Shown here piece after piece: positions 53,226 to 64,000 of a DNA stretch of 64,000 nt. Below the pieces are notes generated by a model. It was given only the letters and a program-made list of their open reading frames with translations, was not told where the DNA came from and did no database searches. The DNA comes from Bifidobacterium sp. B4142. Its GTDB lineage: Bacteria > Actinomycetota > Actinomycetes > Actinomycetales > Bifidobacteriaceae. The stretch lies in assembly GCF_026537325.1 (NCBI RefSeq), contig NZ_JAFNMJ010000002.1, positions 124,001 through 188,000 of the forward strand, in the 5' to 3' direction. Both the position numbers and the translations under genes were made by a program. The first letter of the stretch is position 1. Every line of letters starts with the position of its first letter.

Positions 53226-54569
53226 ATGGGTCTGTGGGACGTTGACAAGATCGAATACGTGGGTCGCCAGGGCATCAAGGAAGGCCTAGGCTTCCGCTAC
53301 TACGACAAGAACAAGGTGGTGGCCGGCAAGCCCATGAAGGACTGGCTGCGCTTCGCCGTGGCCTGGTGGCACACCTTCAACCAGGGCCTGGTGGATCCCT
53401 TCGGTGATCCCACCGCGCAGAGGCCCTACTACCGCTACACCGATCCCATGGATCAGGCGCTGGCCAAGGTGGACTACGCCTTTGAGCTTTTCACCAAGCT
53501 GGGGGTCGAATTCTTCTGCTTCCACGACCGTGACCTGGCTCCCGAAGGCGACACTCTGCGAGAAACCGACGCCAACCTGGACAAGGTGATCGACCGCATC
53601 GAGGCCGCCATGAAGGACACGGGCGTCAAGCTGCTCTGGAACACCTCGTCGCTCTTCACCAATCCCCGTTTCGAGGCCGGTGCCGGCACATCGCCCTTCG
53701 CTGACATCTACGCATACTCGGCGGGTCAGCTCAAGCACAGCCTGGAGATCGGCAAGCGTCTGGGCGCCGAGAACTACGTTTTCTGGGGTGGCCGTGAAGG
53801 GTATGAATCCCTCTGGAACACCGAAATGAAGCGTGAGCAGGACCACATGGCCAAACTCTTCCACATGTGCGTGGACTACGCCAAGGAGATCGGTTTCGAT
53901 GCACAGTTCCTGATCGAACCCAAGCCCAAGGAGCCCACACTCCACCAGTATGACTACGATGCAGCCACCACCATCAACTTCCTGCGCACCTACGACCTTC
54001 AGGACAACTTCAAGCTCAACATTGAAGGCAACCACGCCAACCTGGCCATGCATACCTATCAGCATGAAGTTCGCGTGGCCCGCGAGGCCGGATTCCTGGG
54101 ATCCTTGGATGCCAACCAGGGCGACAAGCTGATCGGCTGGGACATGGACGAGTTCCCCTCGGACCTCTACGATGCCACCGCCGTCATGTGGGAGGTGCTG
54201 GCCAACGGGAGCATCGGGCCCCACGGAGGCCTGAACTTCGACGCCAAGCCGCGCCGTTCCTCCTTCCTGCCCGAGGACCTCTTCAGGACCCACATCGTGG
54301 GCATGGACACCTATGCCGCCGGTCTGCTGGTCGCGGCAAAGATGCATGAGGACGGTTACATTGAGCAGCTGCAGCAGGAGCGCTACTCCTCCTTCGATTC
54401 CGGCATCGGCGCCACGGTTGAGGACGGCACGGCCACGCTGGCCTCCCTGGAGGAGTACAGCCTTGACAAGCCGCAGGCCGAACTGATCGCCGCCGACAAG
54501 TCCGACCATCTTGAAGTGGTCAAGGCCACCATCAACAACTACATTGTGGAGGCTCTGGCTCAGGCCTGA
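53226..54569 (+). CDS. xylA: D-xylose isomerase
   Basis: A 447-aa metal-dependent isomerase converting D-xylose to D-xylulose (and glucose to fructose in some). ATG 53226 follows AAGGAG. It belongs to the longer class II form. Typical segments: [28 protein letters not shown], the metal ligand-bearing [72 protein letters not shown]. Bifidobacteria feed xylulose into the phosphoketolase shunt. It stands alone with its own promoter and terminator; xylulokinase is not in the window. Confidence 0.96.
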   Translation: MGLWDVDKIEYVGRQGIKEGLGFRYYDKNKVVAGKPMKDWLRFAVAWWHTFNQGLVDPFGDPTAQRPYYRYTDPMDQALAKVDYAFELFTKLGVEFFCFHDRDLAPEGDTLRETDANLDKVIDRIEAAMKDTGVKLLWNTSSLFTNPRFEAGAGTSPFADIYAYSAGQLKHSLEIGKRLGAENYVFWGGREGYESLWNTEMKREQDHMAKLFHMCVDYAKEIGFDAQFLIEPKPKEPTLHQYDYDAATTINFLRTYDLQDNFKLNIEGNHANLAMHTYQHEVRVAREAGFLGSLDANQGDKLIGWDMDEFPSDLYDATAVMWEVLANGSIGPHGGLNFDAKPRRSSFLPEDLFRTHIVGMDTYAAGLLVAAKMHEDGYIEQLQQERYSSFDSGIGATVEDGTATLASLEEYSLDKPQAELIAADKSDHLEVVKATINNYIVEALAQA

Positions 54570-54589
54570 GGATAAGAAATTCTGTTTCC

Positions 54590-54632
54590 GGCCCCATGCG
54601 ATGCTGTTGGCACCGCATGGGGCCATCATTTA
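54590..54632 (+). terminator. Rho-independent terminator of xylA
   Basis: GGCCCCATGCG (54590-54600) pairs perfectly with CGCATGGGGCC (54614-54624) over a 13-base loop and is followed by ATCATTTATTT. It lies 21 bases behind the xylA stop and overlaps the end of the convergent kinase pseudogene. Confidence 0.88.
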
Positions 54633-55589
54633 TTTAGATCATGCGCCTGCAGGTTGTTGATGAGCCAGGACCAGTCGTATGGGCCTTCATATCGTTGGAT
54701 AAATTCGAGAATAGTCGGAATGTCAGATGCGCTAAGGGCACTTCCGGGGGTCTGCACTGAGCAGGAGGATGCCGCGGTTGCCAACTTAATGCAATGGCGC
54801 AATGGCTATGACCATGTAAAGGCTGTCATTAAAGCGGCTGCAAAATGTCGCCGGCGCCAGTGGGGTCCTTTGCTTCCACGGGAGGGGCCGGAACTTCGAT
54901 GAAGCCGGTCCGGTCAGGGGCAAAAGATCCCAGACCGCCGCGTGTGATGATAACCGTTGATACACGCTCACGAAGCATTTTCAGAGCACTTGCTGTTATC
55001 TTCAGACCAGTGAAGTGTCTTGCTTCGGTCTCGTTCATCAGCAGGACATGGACTATTCTGGCGGATTCGAGAATCTGTCTAGGCCAGCGGCCGGAGCGAT
55101 CCCAGCCGACGCCGCCAAATATGATTGTGCCTTGGTCTTGCAGGGGCTGTGACCAGGCGGGCAACTCTTCAGTGAGGTTGATGAAGAGCGTTTTGGTCAG
55201 TTTACCGGCAGGCCAATCCAAAGCAAGCGCTGAATGGTCATAGGTGACAATGCGCGATCATTGCTAGTGCTGATAGACACTGAGACCGGATTGCGGTATG
55301 TCGTGTCGGTCGTGCACAGATCAAGATTGAGATGGTCAACCTTTTGCAGAGTTTTGAACAGTAAAGTCGATAATTGATCGTGTCCTTGGTTGGTGAGCAG
55401 ACAGGATTCGGCTCCAAGTCTTGCGGCGGCCACTGCCCTGTTGGCTGCGCCTCCCAGAGAAAAGGAGAGGTTGCCGGCCAGCACTTCGGTTCCTGGCCGT
55501 GGGAAATCGACATCCGAAAAAAACAGGTCTAGGTAAGTATTCTCGGCAATCACTACGTCAAAGATTTTCTGACCGGCTTCATCGTTCAT
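54626..55589 (-). pseudogene. PfkB-family sugar kinase, broken
   Basis: Kinase similarity is continuous but in three frames. The N-terminus (MNDEAGQKIFDVVIAENTYLDL, then SFSLGGAANRAVAAARLGAES) runs to a shift near 55245, where the expected IVTYDHSALALDWPAGKL continues in another frame. The middle (HVLLMNETEARHFTG, DPTGAGDI with the catalytic Asp) shifts again at ~54840, then AAALMTAFTWS is followed by a TAG and PLRHCIKLATAASSC. At least two frameshifts and one stop. It faces the DeoR-GH4 genes, as a kinase of the same pathway would. Confidence 0.85.
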
Positions 55590-55679
55590 CGTCTTATTGT
55601 TGATTCTGCTCATTTTAGATAAAAACACTCATAATGAGCAAGCTTTTTCAAATCCTGTCATTTCATATATCGTGGAGTC

Positions 55680-56453
55680 ATGCTTTTGGATGAACGTCGT
55701 CAGCGGATTCTCGATCAGCTGGCCAAACATGGACAGTCAGTCAAGGACTTGTCACATGGTCTTGGGGTCAGTGAATCCACTATCAGAAGGGACCTCACAT
55801 TTCTGGAACAGGATGGTCGCCTTAAGCGAAAATATGGTGGTGCAATGCTGACCCAGGGCAACAGGGCCGATATCACTGACTCAGGCAAGTAGGATCGCGT
55901 TGCTGAGGTAACTGATGTGCAGATGCAACTTCGGGAACGCATGGCTAAGGCTGCTGCTGACATGGTTCAGGACGGCTCGGTCGTCATTTTGGATGTGGCC
56001 CCTGAAGCAGCTTTGATCGCGCGCAATCTGCGCGGACACAAAGTTACTATCCTAACATCGAATCTGGCCGTGCTTGATCAAGTTCGTGATGATGACGCAG
56101 TTGACCTGGTGCTCATAGGCGGAGCGGTGCGGCATCATCACGACAGTCTGGTTGGCCCGTTGGCTGAACGGATGATTACCGATGTTGCAGCTGACTTGAT
56201 GTTTCTTTGTTGCACTGGCGTGCGGGGGAATGCCGTGGTGGACGATATGGCCGTCGAGGCCCCGGTACGCCAGGGTTTTATAAAGGCGTCCCAGCAAATA
56301 GTCCTGCTGGCGGATGAATCCAAATTCCCCGGAACTGGAAGTTTCAGACTGTGCTCATTGACTGATTTGAATGCTCTCGTCACGACTTCGGGGTCCAGGA
56401 AAGGAATCCAAGACAGTTTTGCCAAGGATGGCAAGAAGGTGGTGGTCGTATGA
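55680..56453 (+). pseudogene. DeoR-family sugar regulator, single nonsense codon
   Basis: One frame covers the whole protein (~257 codons): the DeoR HTH (RRQRILDQLAKHGQSVKDLSHGLGVSESTIRRDL) and the phospho-sugar sensing domain (SVVILDVAPEAALIARNL, VLIGGAVRHHHDSLVGPLAE, ILLADESKF-like). TAG at 55890-55892 splits it at residue 71, just after the HTH, in DSGK-stop-DRVAEV where Gln is likely. No frameshift is seen, so the lesion looks recent. A restart at ATG 55917 or later would give only the sensor domain. ATGA links it to the GH4 frame. Confidence 0.85.
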
Positions 56454-57808
56454 AATTAACGATTCTTGGTGGCGGAGGCTTGCGTACGCCGTTCATCTGG
56501 TAGGCGTTGATCAGAGATCGAGGCGACCCGCGCGTAAATGAGCTGGCTCTGTATGACACAAGCCAGTCGCGTATGGATACGGTGATGAACATCATGCGCG
56601 TCCAGGGCAAAGGCTTTGACCACAAGCCGCGAATCTGCAAATACACGGAGCTTGAGCCGGCCCTGAGCGGTGCCGATTTTTTGCTGCAATTCGTGAGGGA
56701 GGTCTCCAGGCTAGATGCTGCGATGAACATGTGGTTTTGGATCTGGGCCTGGTGGGGCAGGAAACCACTGGACCCGGCGGGCTTGTATACGCCATGCGCA
56801 ATGTACCGGTATGCTGCGGATGGCCCGTGTGGCTGCCAGGGTCTGTCCTGAAGCATACTTTTTGAACTTCACCAACCCAGCTGGCATCATTACCGAGGCA
56901 TTGCAAAGCGTATTGGGTAAACACGTGGTTGGCATATGTGACACGTCATCTGGATTGGGCAGAAGAATAGCTGCGGCTGTGGGTCATAATCCCGAGGATG
57001 TCAGCATGGATTATGTTGGCCTCAACCATCTGGGTTGGATGCGAAGAGTGCTGATCGGCGATCATGATCTGTTGTCGGACTTCTTGGCTGATGCGGAAAA
57101 GCTGTCGGGACTGGAGGAGGCCAAGGTCTTCGATCCGGATTGGTTGCGGTAGCTACGGATGATTCCCAATGAGTATCTCTTCTACTACTAATGCGATAGA
57201 GATGCTGTCCGTCGTGTCTTGGAGTCTCCCATGACTCGCGTGGACTTTCTGCTCAAGACTCAGACCCGCTTCTATGAACAAGCAGCCAAAGCTGGAAATG
57301 AAGCTGATTGTGTCTGGACAGATGCCTTGCAGGAACGTGGAGCTAGTTATATGGCTGAGGCGCTGGGAGGTGTCCAAGGTGCTCCTACTGGCAACCGCAA
57401 GGAGGAGTTTGATCCTGCTCATTTGGGTTATGCAGGAGTGGCTCTGGGTGTTATGAATGCAATCGGTCGCCATAAGCGTCGCGTCATGATTCTCAATGTG
57501 TGCAATAACGGAACAATAACAGGTCTATCCGATGATGCCGTTGTCGAGGTTCCCTCGCTTGTGGACTCTCACGGAATCCATCCTCTGAATGTGGGAGAGC
57601 AGCCTACGATGGACCAGATCGGCCTTATGCAACAGGTGCGTCAGTCGGAAAGGCATGCGGTTCGGGCTGGGATTGAGGGATCTTCCCAGGAGGCTTTGCT
57701 GGCTTTCGCCTTGCGCCCTCTCGTGCAGTCCATTCCGTTGGCTAGAAAGAGCTGCTGGCTGGATATCGTTATGAAATTCCTGAGATTAATGCCCTTTTTG
57801 AAAAATGA
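56450..57808 (+). pseudogene. GH4 6-phospho-glycosidase, multiply broken
   Basis: Starts ATG 56450 overlapping deoR. MKLTILGGGGLRTPFIW is the NAD-binding N-terminus of family 4 and is cut by TAG 56501-56503 (CAG expected). A frameshift follows near 56680. The next piece has YFLNFTNPAGIITEAL and GLNHLGWMRR, the manganese-site region, then TAG at 57150-57152 and TAA at 57189-57191 around LRMIPNEYLFYY. The C-terminal part has VEVPSLVDSHGIHPL. A last shift restores YRYEIPEINALFEK before the true TGA at 57806-57808. GH4 enzymes hydrolyse 6-phosphorylated glycosides with NAD and Mn. Confidence 0.85.
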
Positions 57809-57963
57809 GGATAAAAATGACCACTAGTTTTCGGCCCGAGGTTGAGCAGGTCGGTACGCAGAAGGGGATTCTTTGCGTTTCTCATGTGACGTATTGCAAG
57901 AGTTTACAGTGCCAGGTAAAGCGCTCAAAGCGGATTGTTTTGTAAAGGAGAGGTGCTCGGTTT
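57809..57963. other. Short gap between GH4 and GH38 pseudogenes
   Basis: 155 bases. A frame from ATG 57817 codes 42 residues (MTTSFRPEVEQVGTQKG...) with no recognisable family; it may be a gene scrap or noise. The ribosome binding site of the GH38 frame is at its right end. Confidence 0.35.
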
Positions 57964-60900
57964 ATGCAAATCAAGGTTGATCGAGAGCTGAACAAGTGTT
58001 AGCGCTTCCTCAGAGATCGCATACGTCTTTTTATCAAAGAGGAACTTGAATCATGCACTGTCACCGCATATGTCAACGCAGGAGAGTCTGAACCTCACAA
58101 GGACTTTATTCGCCGTGCTGGGGCCGGTTTGATTCGATTTCACCCTGATGATCGTGGAGATGCATGGGAAACGAACTGGGGAACGACTTGGTTTCGCGTT
58201 GATGGCAGGCTTCCTATGTCGGAGTCTGGTCATGAGACGGAGATTGATTTGATTGTTGACCTGGGCTGGAATACCAGCGTTTCCGGGGGACAGTGCGAGG
58301 GATTGGTTTTTGCCAAGGATGGAAGAGCGATCAAGGGCGTTCAGCCAATGAATGCTTGGGTCTGTTTGCAAGGCAAGGGTGCTATGGCGGGTCTGTGTGA
58401 CGGCAAGGGGACTTTCCGCCTCTATGTTGAGGCCGGGTGCAATCCCATGCTGTTCAATATTCCACAGCGCTCCACGGATTTAGGTGAGTAGGCCGATGGG
58501 CGTGTGTGTACGAAGTATGCCTTCCATGGCATTTAGTCTGTGCCGATTTGATCGTGAACTCTGGAAGTATGCCAGCGATCTGGAGGTGGCTACAGGTCTG
58601 CTTGACGTCATTGACAAGAACTCGGTGCGATATTGGCAGGTGATGAAGGCCCTGCAGGCCTCGCTTAGTCATTATGATGATGATCACCGTGCTGAAACAC
58701 TCGGTCAGGCTCGTCTGCATTGGCTGGGGTGTTGAGCAAAACCAACGGTCCAACGGTTTTCCATGATCATGCGGTCGGTCACGCACATATAGACACTGTT
58801 TACCTGTGGCCGAAGCGCGAGACAAGACGAAAGATCGGCAGAACTGTTGCCAATGTCCTTGCCTTGATGGATCAGGACGACGAATTTGTTTTTGCAATGA
58901 GCTCAGCTCAGCAGTTTGCATGGCTGGAAGAGGATTATCCTGATCTCTTCCGACGCGTAAAGGAACGGATAGGCGAGGGTCGATTCATTTTTGTGGGCGG
59001 AATGTGGGTAAAAGCAGACGCCATGATGCCCTCAGGCGAGTCTCTTGTCAGGCAAATCACCTACGGCCGTCGGAATTGTAAAGACCATCTCGGCGTTAGT
59101 CCAAAAGGCGTCTGGCTGCCCGATAGCTTTGTGGGTATACAGGAGCTTTCCCGCAGATTGCTAGAAGGGCTGGATACACCTGGTTCCTCTCGCAGAAATT
59201 GTCCTGGAATGACACAACCAAATTTCCCCATCATTCTTTCATTTGGGAGGGAATCGACGGCAGCCCGATACTGACTCTTTTCGTCTACTGATACTTATGC
59301 CGCTTAAATCACTCCCGGTGAATTGCGTTACTCGGAGATAAATGCAGCCGACAAGGAATGGATCGACCAGGGTTTGTTTATGGATACGGTGACGGTGGCG
59401 GTCCCACCAGGGAGATGCTAGGTAGGCTCTCTAGGCTACGCGATCTTGAGGGCGTGCCCACCTTTACCCCCGCTTCGCCTGACGATTTCTTCCAGACGCT
59501 GGCAGATCAGATGAATCGTTGTGATGGCTTTGAGAGGCCGCGTTGGCATGGTGAGCTATATCTGCAGCTGCATCGAGCCACGCTCACGGCGCAGCAAGAC
59601 ATGAAGGCTGACTGCCGTTGTGAGGAAGGGATGCTTAGAACCATGGAATATTTGAGTTGTGTAGCCAGCTTGTGCCATGCGGAATATCGTTATCCCGGCA
59701 ATTGGCTTCAATCCATCTGGCACCGTCTTCTATTCAACCAGTTTCAAGATATTCTCCCAGGTTCTTCGATCTCTTGGGTGCACCGTGAAGCTCGCCAGGA
59801 GTATGAGCAGAATATGTCTGAGCTCAGCGGGTTGATTCAGTCGGCTGCTGATACTGTGGCAGAGGCTGATCCTGATCTTCCCGTGCTTCAAAAGGGGTAT
59901 GTTGCGCAAAAGGATTGGCTGATGCATCCAAGTCTCTCAGACAACTGTGCTGTGGATGACAGTTGTCTTTCCTGCAATGATTCCGCTCCTCGAGTGCATG
60001 CTGGAAAAGATGGGTTCGTCATGGAGAATGCTTCGATAAGAGTTGTCATCAATAACGAAGGTCTGATTGTATCTTTACGCGACCTTAAAACAGGATGCGA
60101 ACTGGTGGCGTCAAATCACGCTCTAGGCTCCTATCGCCTGTTGATCGACAAGCCATGCGAACGTGATGCATGGGAATTGGACCGAGTTGCCTTCATGGGT
60201 CTTATTGATGAAGGCAGGGTCGTCAAGGTTGAGCCTATTTGCTCATTCGTTTCGTCTGGCGTGGAGATCACCACGGCTATAGGCGCCGGAACAACTATCA
60301 GGACTCAGGTTCTTCTGGATAGCCAAAACCAGGAGTCTTAGGTTCCATGCCTACGTTGACTGGCGGGAGCGGGATCGCTTTCTCAAGGTGGATTTCCCTT
60401 TGAATGTCCAGACATCCATGGCTACTTACGAGTGTCAATACGGTACTGTCGATCGTCCCGTCCTTAGGGATGATGCAGACACGGAGGCTGCTTTTGAGTG
60501 TTGCACCCATAGATTCTCGTACACCTTCGTGAGGGTGGATATGGAGTTGGGCTGGTCAACGAATCAACATATGGCTCCAGTGTCTTCCCCCTGGAGTCCG
60601 ATTGGCAGAACGGTGGCAGAACAGGACTCTTTTGGAGTTGTCGCTGCTTTCTGCACCTACATTTCCTGATCCCAATACAGATGTCGGTCGGAGTCACGAG
60701 TTCACCTGGGAGGTCCTTCCGGGTGCCGATATGGCGGATACCGTCAAGGAGGCGGGTGTTGTCAACGCACCGACAATTGCTCATTTGCCGCAGGTCAGGC
60801 GCTGATCCGATTGGGTCAGAGGAAAGCCATGGTGATTCTGGTCTGGGTCAAGCCAGCAGATGACGGCTCGAAAAACATCATTGTTCGTTTGTATGAACCT

Positions 60901-61098
60901 GTAGGGGAATCTGCAACTGCGGACATCCTGGCGGATTATCTGATCGCCGAGGCAACCGTATGCGAAACGGATTTGCTGGAAGTAGCTGGGGCGACCCACG
61001 ACACGCCTTCCGCCCTGGAAGGCGCTTGGATTCCTCTGCAAAGTGCGCACCTTAACCTACGCCCATACCAATTAACGACGTTACGGATTCGACCATGA
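57964..61098 (+). pseudogene. GH38 alpha-mannosidase, multiply broken
   Basis: The frame from ATG 57964 (AAGGAGAGG upstream) reads MQIKVDRELNKC then TAG, RFLRDRIRLF. The N-terminal domain (ETNWGTTWFRVDGRLP) shifts near 58490. The catalytic part contains GHAHIDTVYLWPKRETRRK, FAMSSAQQFAWLEEDYPDLF, GRFIFVGGMWVKADAMMPSGESL and GVWLPDSF, then stops and shifts around 59170-59360, resumes at GFVYGYGDGGG and HRLLFNQFQDILPGSSI, and breaks again near 60340 and 60670. The end LRPYQLTTLRIRP is the family C-terminus. At least six lesions. Alpha-mannosidases of this kind trim imported mannosides or N-glycan fragments. Confidence 0.88.
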
Positions 61099-61184
61099 TG
61101 GGCTCGGCGCCCAGGCCATGGACAATGAGGACTGTGCCGGGGCGCTTATGCATACAAACAATATCAAAAAGAAAGTAGGGAGAT

Positions 61185-62181
61185 ATGACTATGATGTCAG
61201 AATCTTACACATCCCTGTCATCGCCAAAATCCGGGGGTGTAAATCTATCCGATCGATGGAAAAAAGGAATACGAAGCAAGGGCAGATGGGCCGGCTTGGG
61301 ATTTGTCCTGCCCTTCTTGCTGGTCTTTTTTGTTGCTACCATACTGCCCATTATTTATGCTCTGTACTTGAGTCTCTTCCGTGATCAGCTTATAGGCGGC
61401 AGCTGTTTCGTTGGATTGGCAAGTACATGTCGCTGCTCGGAAGCGGTACTTTTTGGGACGGGGTATGGCGCGTGATTCGGGTGTTCCTGATCCAGGTTTC
61501 AATCATGTTGGGCCTGGCCCTCCTGGCGGCCCTATACATAGACTCCGGGCGACTCAGAGGGCATGGGTTTTTCCGAATCATTCTTTTCCTGCCGTATGCA
61601 GTTCCAGGCGTTGTCACAGTGCTGATATGGGAGTTCCTCTATGGGATCAATTCTGGTTGACAGCCAGTATTAACGGCTGGTTCAACCTCGCCATGCATCC
61701 TTTGTCCAAGAACGTCATCCTTTGGTCCATTGGCAACATCATGATCTGGTCGTTCTTGGGATACAACATGTTGATCCTGTACTCCGGGCTGAGAACAATT
61801 CCTACCGAGCTGTACGAAGCTGCCCGTTTGGATGGTGCTGGTGAATGGGAAATCGCTCATTGCATCAAGGTGCCGGCAATAAAGAAGCAGCTGCTGATCA
61901 CATGGATGTTTTCTATTATCGGTACCTTCCAGCTTTTCAGTGAGCCGCAGTTGCTGAAGACTCCCGCACCCAACGCCATATCAAGCAACTACACGCCCAA
62001 CCTTTGGGCATACAACCTGTCGCTTAACGGAAGCCGGCACAACAATGCAGCTGCTCTGGCCATTCTTATGGGGCTAATCACAGAGGTGATCACCTATATC
62101 ACCCAGGAGCGGGGATCGCGAAGCGGCGATGAGAAGCAATCCAAGGCATCCCGAGTCGCACAAAGGAGGGCTGATCGATGA
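61185..62181 (+). pseudogene. ABC sugar permease (MalF/UgpA type), frameshifted
   Basis: First helix WAGLGFVLPFLLVFFVATIL in frame one, then a shift near 61420 to SLLGSGTFWDGVWRVIRVFL and FFRIILFLPYAVPGVVTVLIWEFLYGINSG, then a single-base loss at ~61657 to LTASINGWFNLAMHPLSKN. The rest is intact, with the ATPase-coupling EAA loop YEAARLDGAGEWEIAHCIKVPAI. Two shifts. Stop overlaps the next permease start (ATGA). Confidence 0.85.
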
Positions 62182-63074
62182 GTATCGTCAAACGATTCGG
62201 GTCAAACAGATCTACTGGCACCCACAGTCTGGTTCGACGCTCGCCGGCCATGCTCATTTTTATGATGCTCTTGGCGTCGTATTCCTTGGTTCCATTGTTG
62301 TGGCTGCTTATCAATGCCGCTAAGACCCAGGCTGACGTTATGTCCACGTTCGGTCTGTGGTTCGGACACGGCTTCAACCTGATAAACAACGTCAAGGAGA
62401 CCTTTGCTTATAAGGATGGGATTTTCGCCACATGGCTTCTCAATACTTTCTTATACGTACTGATCGGAGCCGGCGGCGCAGCTTTTTTGGCGACCATGGC
62501 GGGATATGCGCTGGCTATCTTTGACTTTCCGGGCAAGAAAGGCATCCTCGCCACGGTAATCGGAGGCATAGCAATCCCGGGAACAGCGCTGGTCATTCCT
62601 ACATTCCTGCTTTTTGCCAAGCTAGGCTTGACCAATACGCCGTGGGCTGTCATTCTTCCGTCACTGGTGAGCCCCTTCGGCCTTTATCTCGTCATGAGTT
62701 ATTCGAGGACCGGCCTACCGGTCAGCGTCATTGAGTTGGCATGCATGGATGGTGCTGGGGAATTCCGAATCTTCGCGCATATTGTGGTGCCTTTTCTGTC
62801 GCCCAGCATCATTACGCTGCTTTTGTTCGCTATCGTACAGACCTGGAATAACTATTTCCTGCCGTTGATCATGCTCAACGATCCCCGGTGATATCCGCTG
62901 ACCGTAGGTCTTAATGAATGGAATGACCAAGCTACGGGTTCGTCGATGCCAGAGCCCATCTACAATCTGGTGATCACTGGTTCCTTGCTTACGGTCATAC
63001 CGATTATTGTCATTTTCCTAATGCTGCAATGTTACTGGGAATCCGGCCTGACGGCGGGAAGTGTCAAGCAGTAA
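62178..63074 (+). pseudogene. ABC sugar permease (MalG/UgpE type), one nonsense codon
   Basis: A single frame covers a full inner-membrane permease of 298 codons: helix 1 SPAMLIFMMLLASYSLVPLLW, the MalG-like GYALAIFDFPGKKG, and the EAA loop IELACMDGAGEFRIFAHIVVPFL. TGA at 62889-62891 occurs in MLNDPR-stop-YPLTVGLNEW, exactly where a Trp (TGG) is conserved. After it the frame continues through the last helix to TAA 63072-63074. It is the least damaged gene of the cluster. Confidence 0.87.
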
Positions 63075-63191
63075 TACGTCGATGTGACTAGGAGGTCATA
63101 GAGAAAGTCCCTCGTCTTGGCGGTTGCAGAAGAGACAGGGTTCAATAGGCATCGTCGATTCGTCGGCATGCCACATCAAAGGAGATTGGTG

Positions 63192-64000
63192 ATGGAACAT
63201 AGCATAATGAAGAAATTCGTCACAGTTGCCACGGCGGCAGCTTTGCGACATCTTTGTTGAGCGTTTGTGGAGGTGGCTCTTCAACAAATCAAAGCGGCCA
63301 AGCCAATAACATAGAAAGGCGCTTGCGAAAGGAGGCGATCTGGTCTACTGGACTTGGACCACGTCCGCCGATACGCAGGTCAAGGCTTTCGAGAAGCATT
63401 GCCCGGGGTTGATGTCAAGGTCGTCAACCTTGGTAGCGGGGCAGCAGCATATACCAAGATGATGAATGCCATAAAGTCAGGGTCCAATGTACCCGACATC
63501 ATGCAGATCGAATATCAGGCCTTGTCGCAGTTCTACACGCCTGGCAACCTGTTGGATCTAGTGCCTTATGGCTTTGCCTCGCTCAAGAGTCAATACGCAG
63601 CATCGGCATGGAATTCAGTGAGCGTTGGAGGCAAGGTCTATGGGCTTCCTCAGGATACCGAACCGATGGTCCTCTATTACAACAAGAAAGTCTTTGACTC
63701 GTTCGGCATAAGCGAAGCGCCAAAGACCTGGGATGAATTCGTAACGGATGGCGAGATCATGCAGCAGCACGATCCAAGCGTCCATATCACGAGCGACTCG
63801 GGTCAGGGCAATTTGGTGGTCTCTCTGCACTGGCAGGCTGGCAGCCATGCCTTCAAGGTCTCTGGATCAAGTGTAACCATCAATTTGAGTGAAAAAGGCG
63901 CCCAGCGGTGGGCTGCCGTCTGGGACAAGCTGATCGGAGAGCACCTGAATACCACAGTGGCCAATCAGGGCACGGAATGGTATCAGGCTGCCGACAAGGG
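63192..64000 (+). pseudogene. Sugar ABC transporter binding lipoprotein, frameshifted (runs off the window)
   Basis: AAAGGAG precedes ATG 63192. MEHSIMKKFVTVATAAAL begins a signal peptide; the expected ATSLLSVCGGGSST lipobox (LSVC) is in the next frame. Another shift comes near 63320 before GGDLVYWTWTTSADTQVKAF, and a third near 63402 before PGVDVKVVNLGSGAAAYTKM. From there the frame is open to the edge and shows an extracellular solute-binding protein type 1 (DIMQIEYQALSQF, GGKVYGLPQDTEPMVLYYNK, APKTWDEF). It would serve the two permeases upstream. Confidence 0.85.

Noticed and set aside
54626-64000. Idea that the many stops reflect an altered genetic code or programmed recoding
   Set aside because: Both TAG, TGA and TAA occur, several genes also have frameshifts, and TGA/TAG end normal genes elsewhere in the window.

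Overview
The window looks like the chromosome of a Bifidobacterium. It is GC-rich in most of its length and uses strong GGAGG-type ribosome binding sites. The gene order is actinobacterial: his operon with glnA, hrpA, hflX, ldh, lexA facing a LysM division suppressor, nrdR, helD, then a dcw cluster. Its tmRNA encodes the tag AKSNRTEFALAA. A malolactic enzyme, a GH127-type arabinofuranosidase and xylose isomerase fit a plant- or pollen-fed gut lineage, perhaps the insect-associated group; that last step is inference.

Layout. 1-5718: end of the histidine operon (hisD end, hisC, hisB, an acidic unknown protein, hisH, priA/hisA) followed by glnA. 5728-11344 (minus): a membrane-anchored cell-wall-type protein, the helicase HrpA and an rRNA methyltransferase-like protein, each overlapping the next by 4 bases. 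11474-19495: hflX, ldh, a cation exporter, lexA and its divergent SOS division suppressor, nrdR, helD. 19678-34254: the dcw cluster mraZ-rsmH-ftsL-ftsI-(Mur-ligase-like protein without a P-loop)-murF-mraY-murD-ftsW-murG-murC-ftsQ, preceded by three 10-bp-spaced MraZ boxes. 34247-40031: dtd, then an AraC regulator with no normal start codon, a GH127-type enzyme and a divergent POT transporter. 40068-43031: an SMR remnant, an orphan FtsX-type permease, and a decayed RelB/YafQ toxin-antitoxin pair. 43032-43430: tmRNA. 43543-48116: a malolactic locus (LysR regulator, malolactic enzyme, divergent DASS carrier). 48207-54569: fructokinase, ROK regulator, GH20 hexosaminidase, xylose isomerase.

From 54626 to the right edge every gene is broken. 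A PfkB kinase, DeoR regulator, GH4 glycosidase, GH38 alpha-mannosidase, two ABC sugar permeases and a lipoprotein binding protein all carry stops or frameshifts. Because the preceding 54 kb reads cleanly, this looks like one sugar-uptake locus lost as a unit rather than poor sequence.

Points most worth following up are the degenerate MurE-like protein fixed between ftsI and murF, the POT-GH127-AraC group as a possible route for arabinosylated hydroxyproline peptides, the AraC gene whose best start is ACG, the dead toxin-antitoxin pair, and the wholesale decay of the 54.6-64 kb sugar locus.
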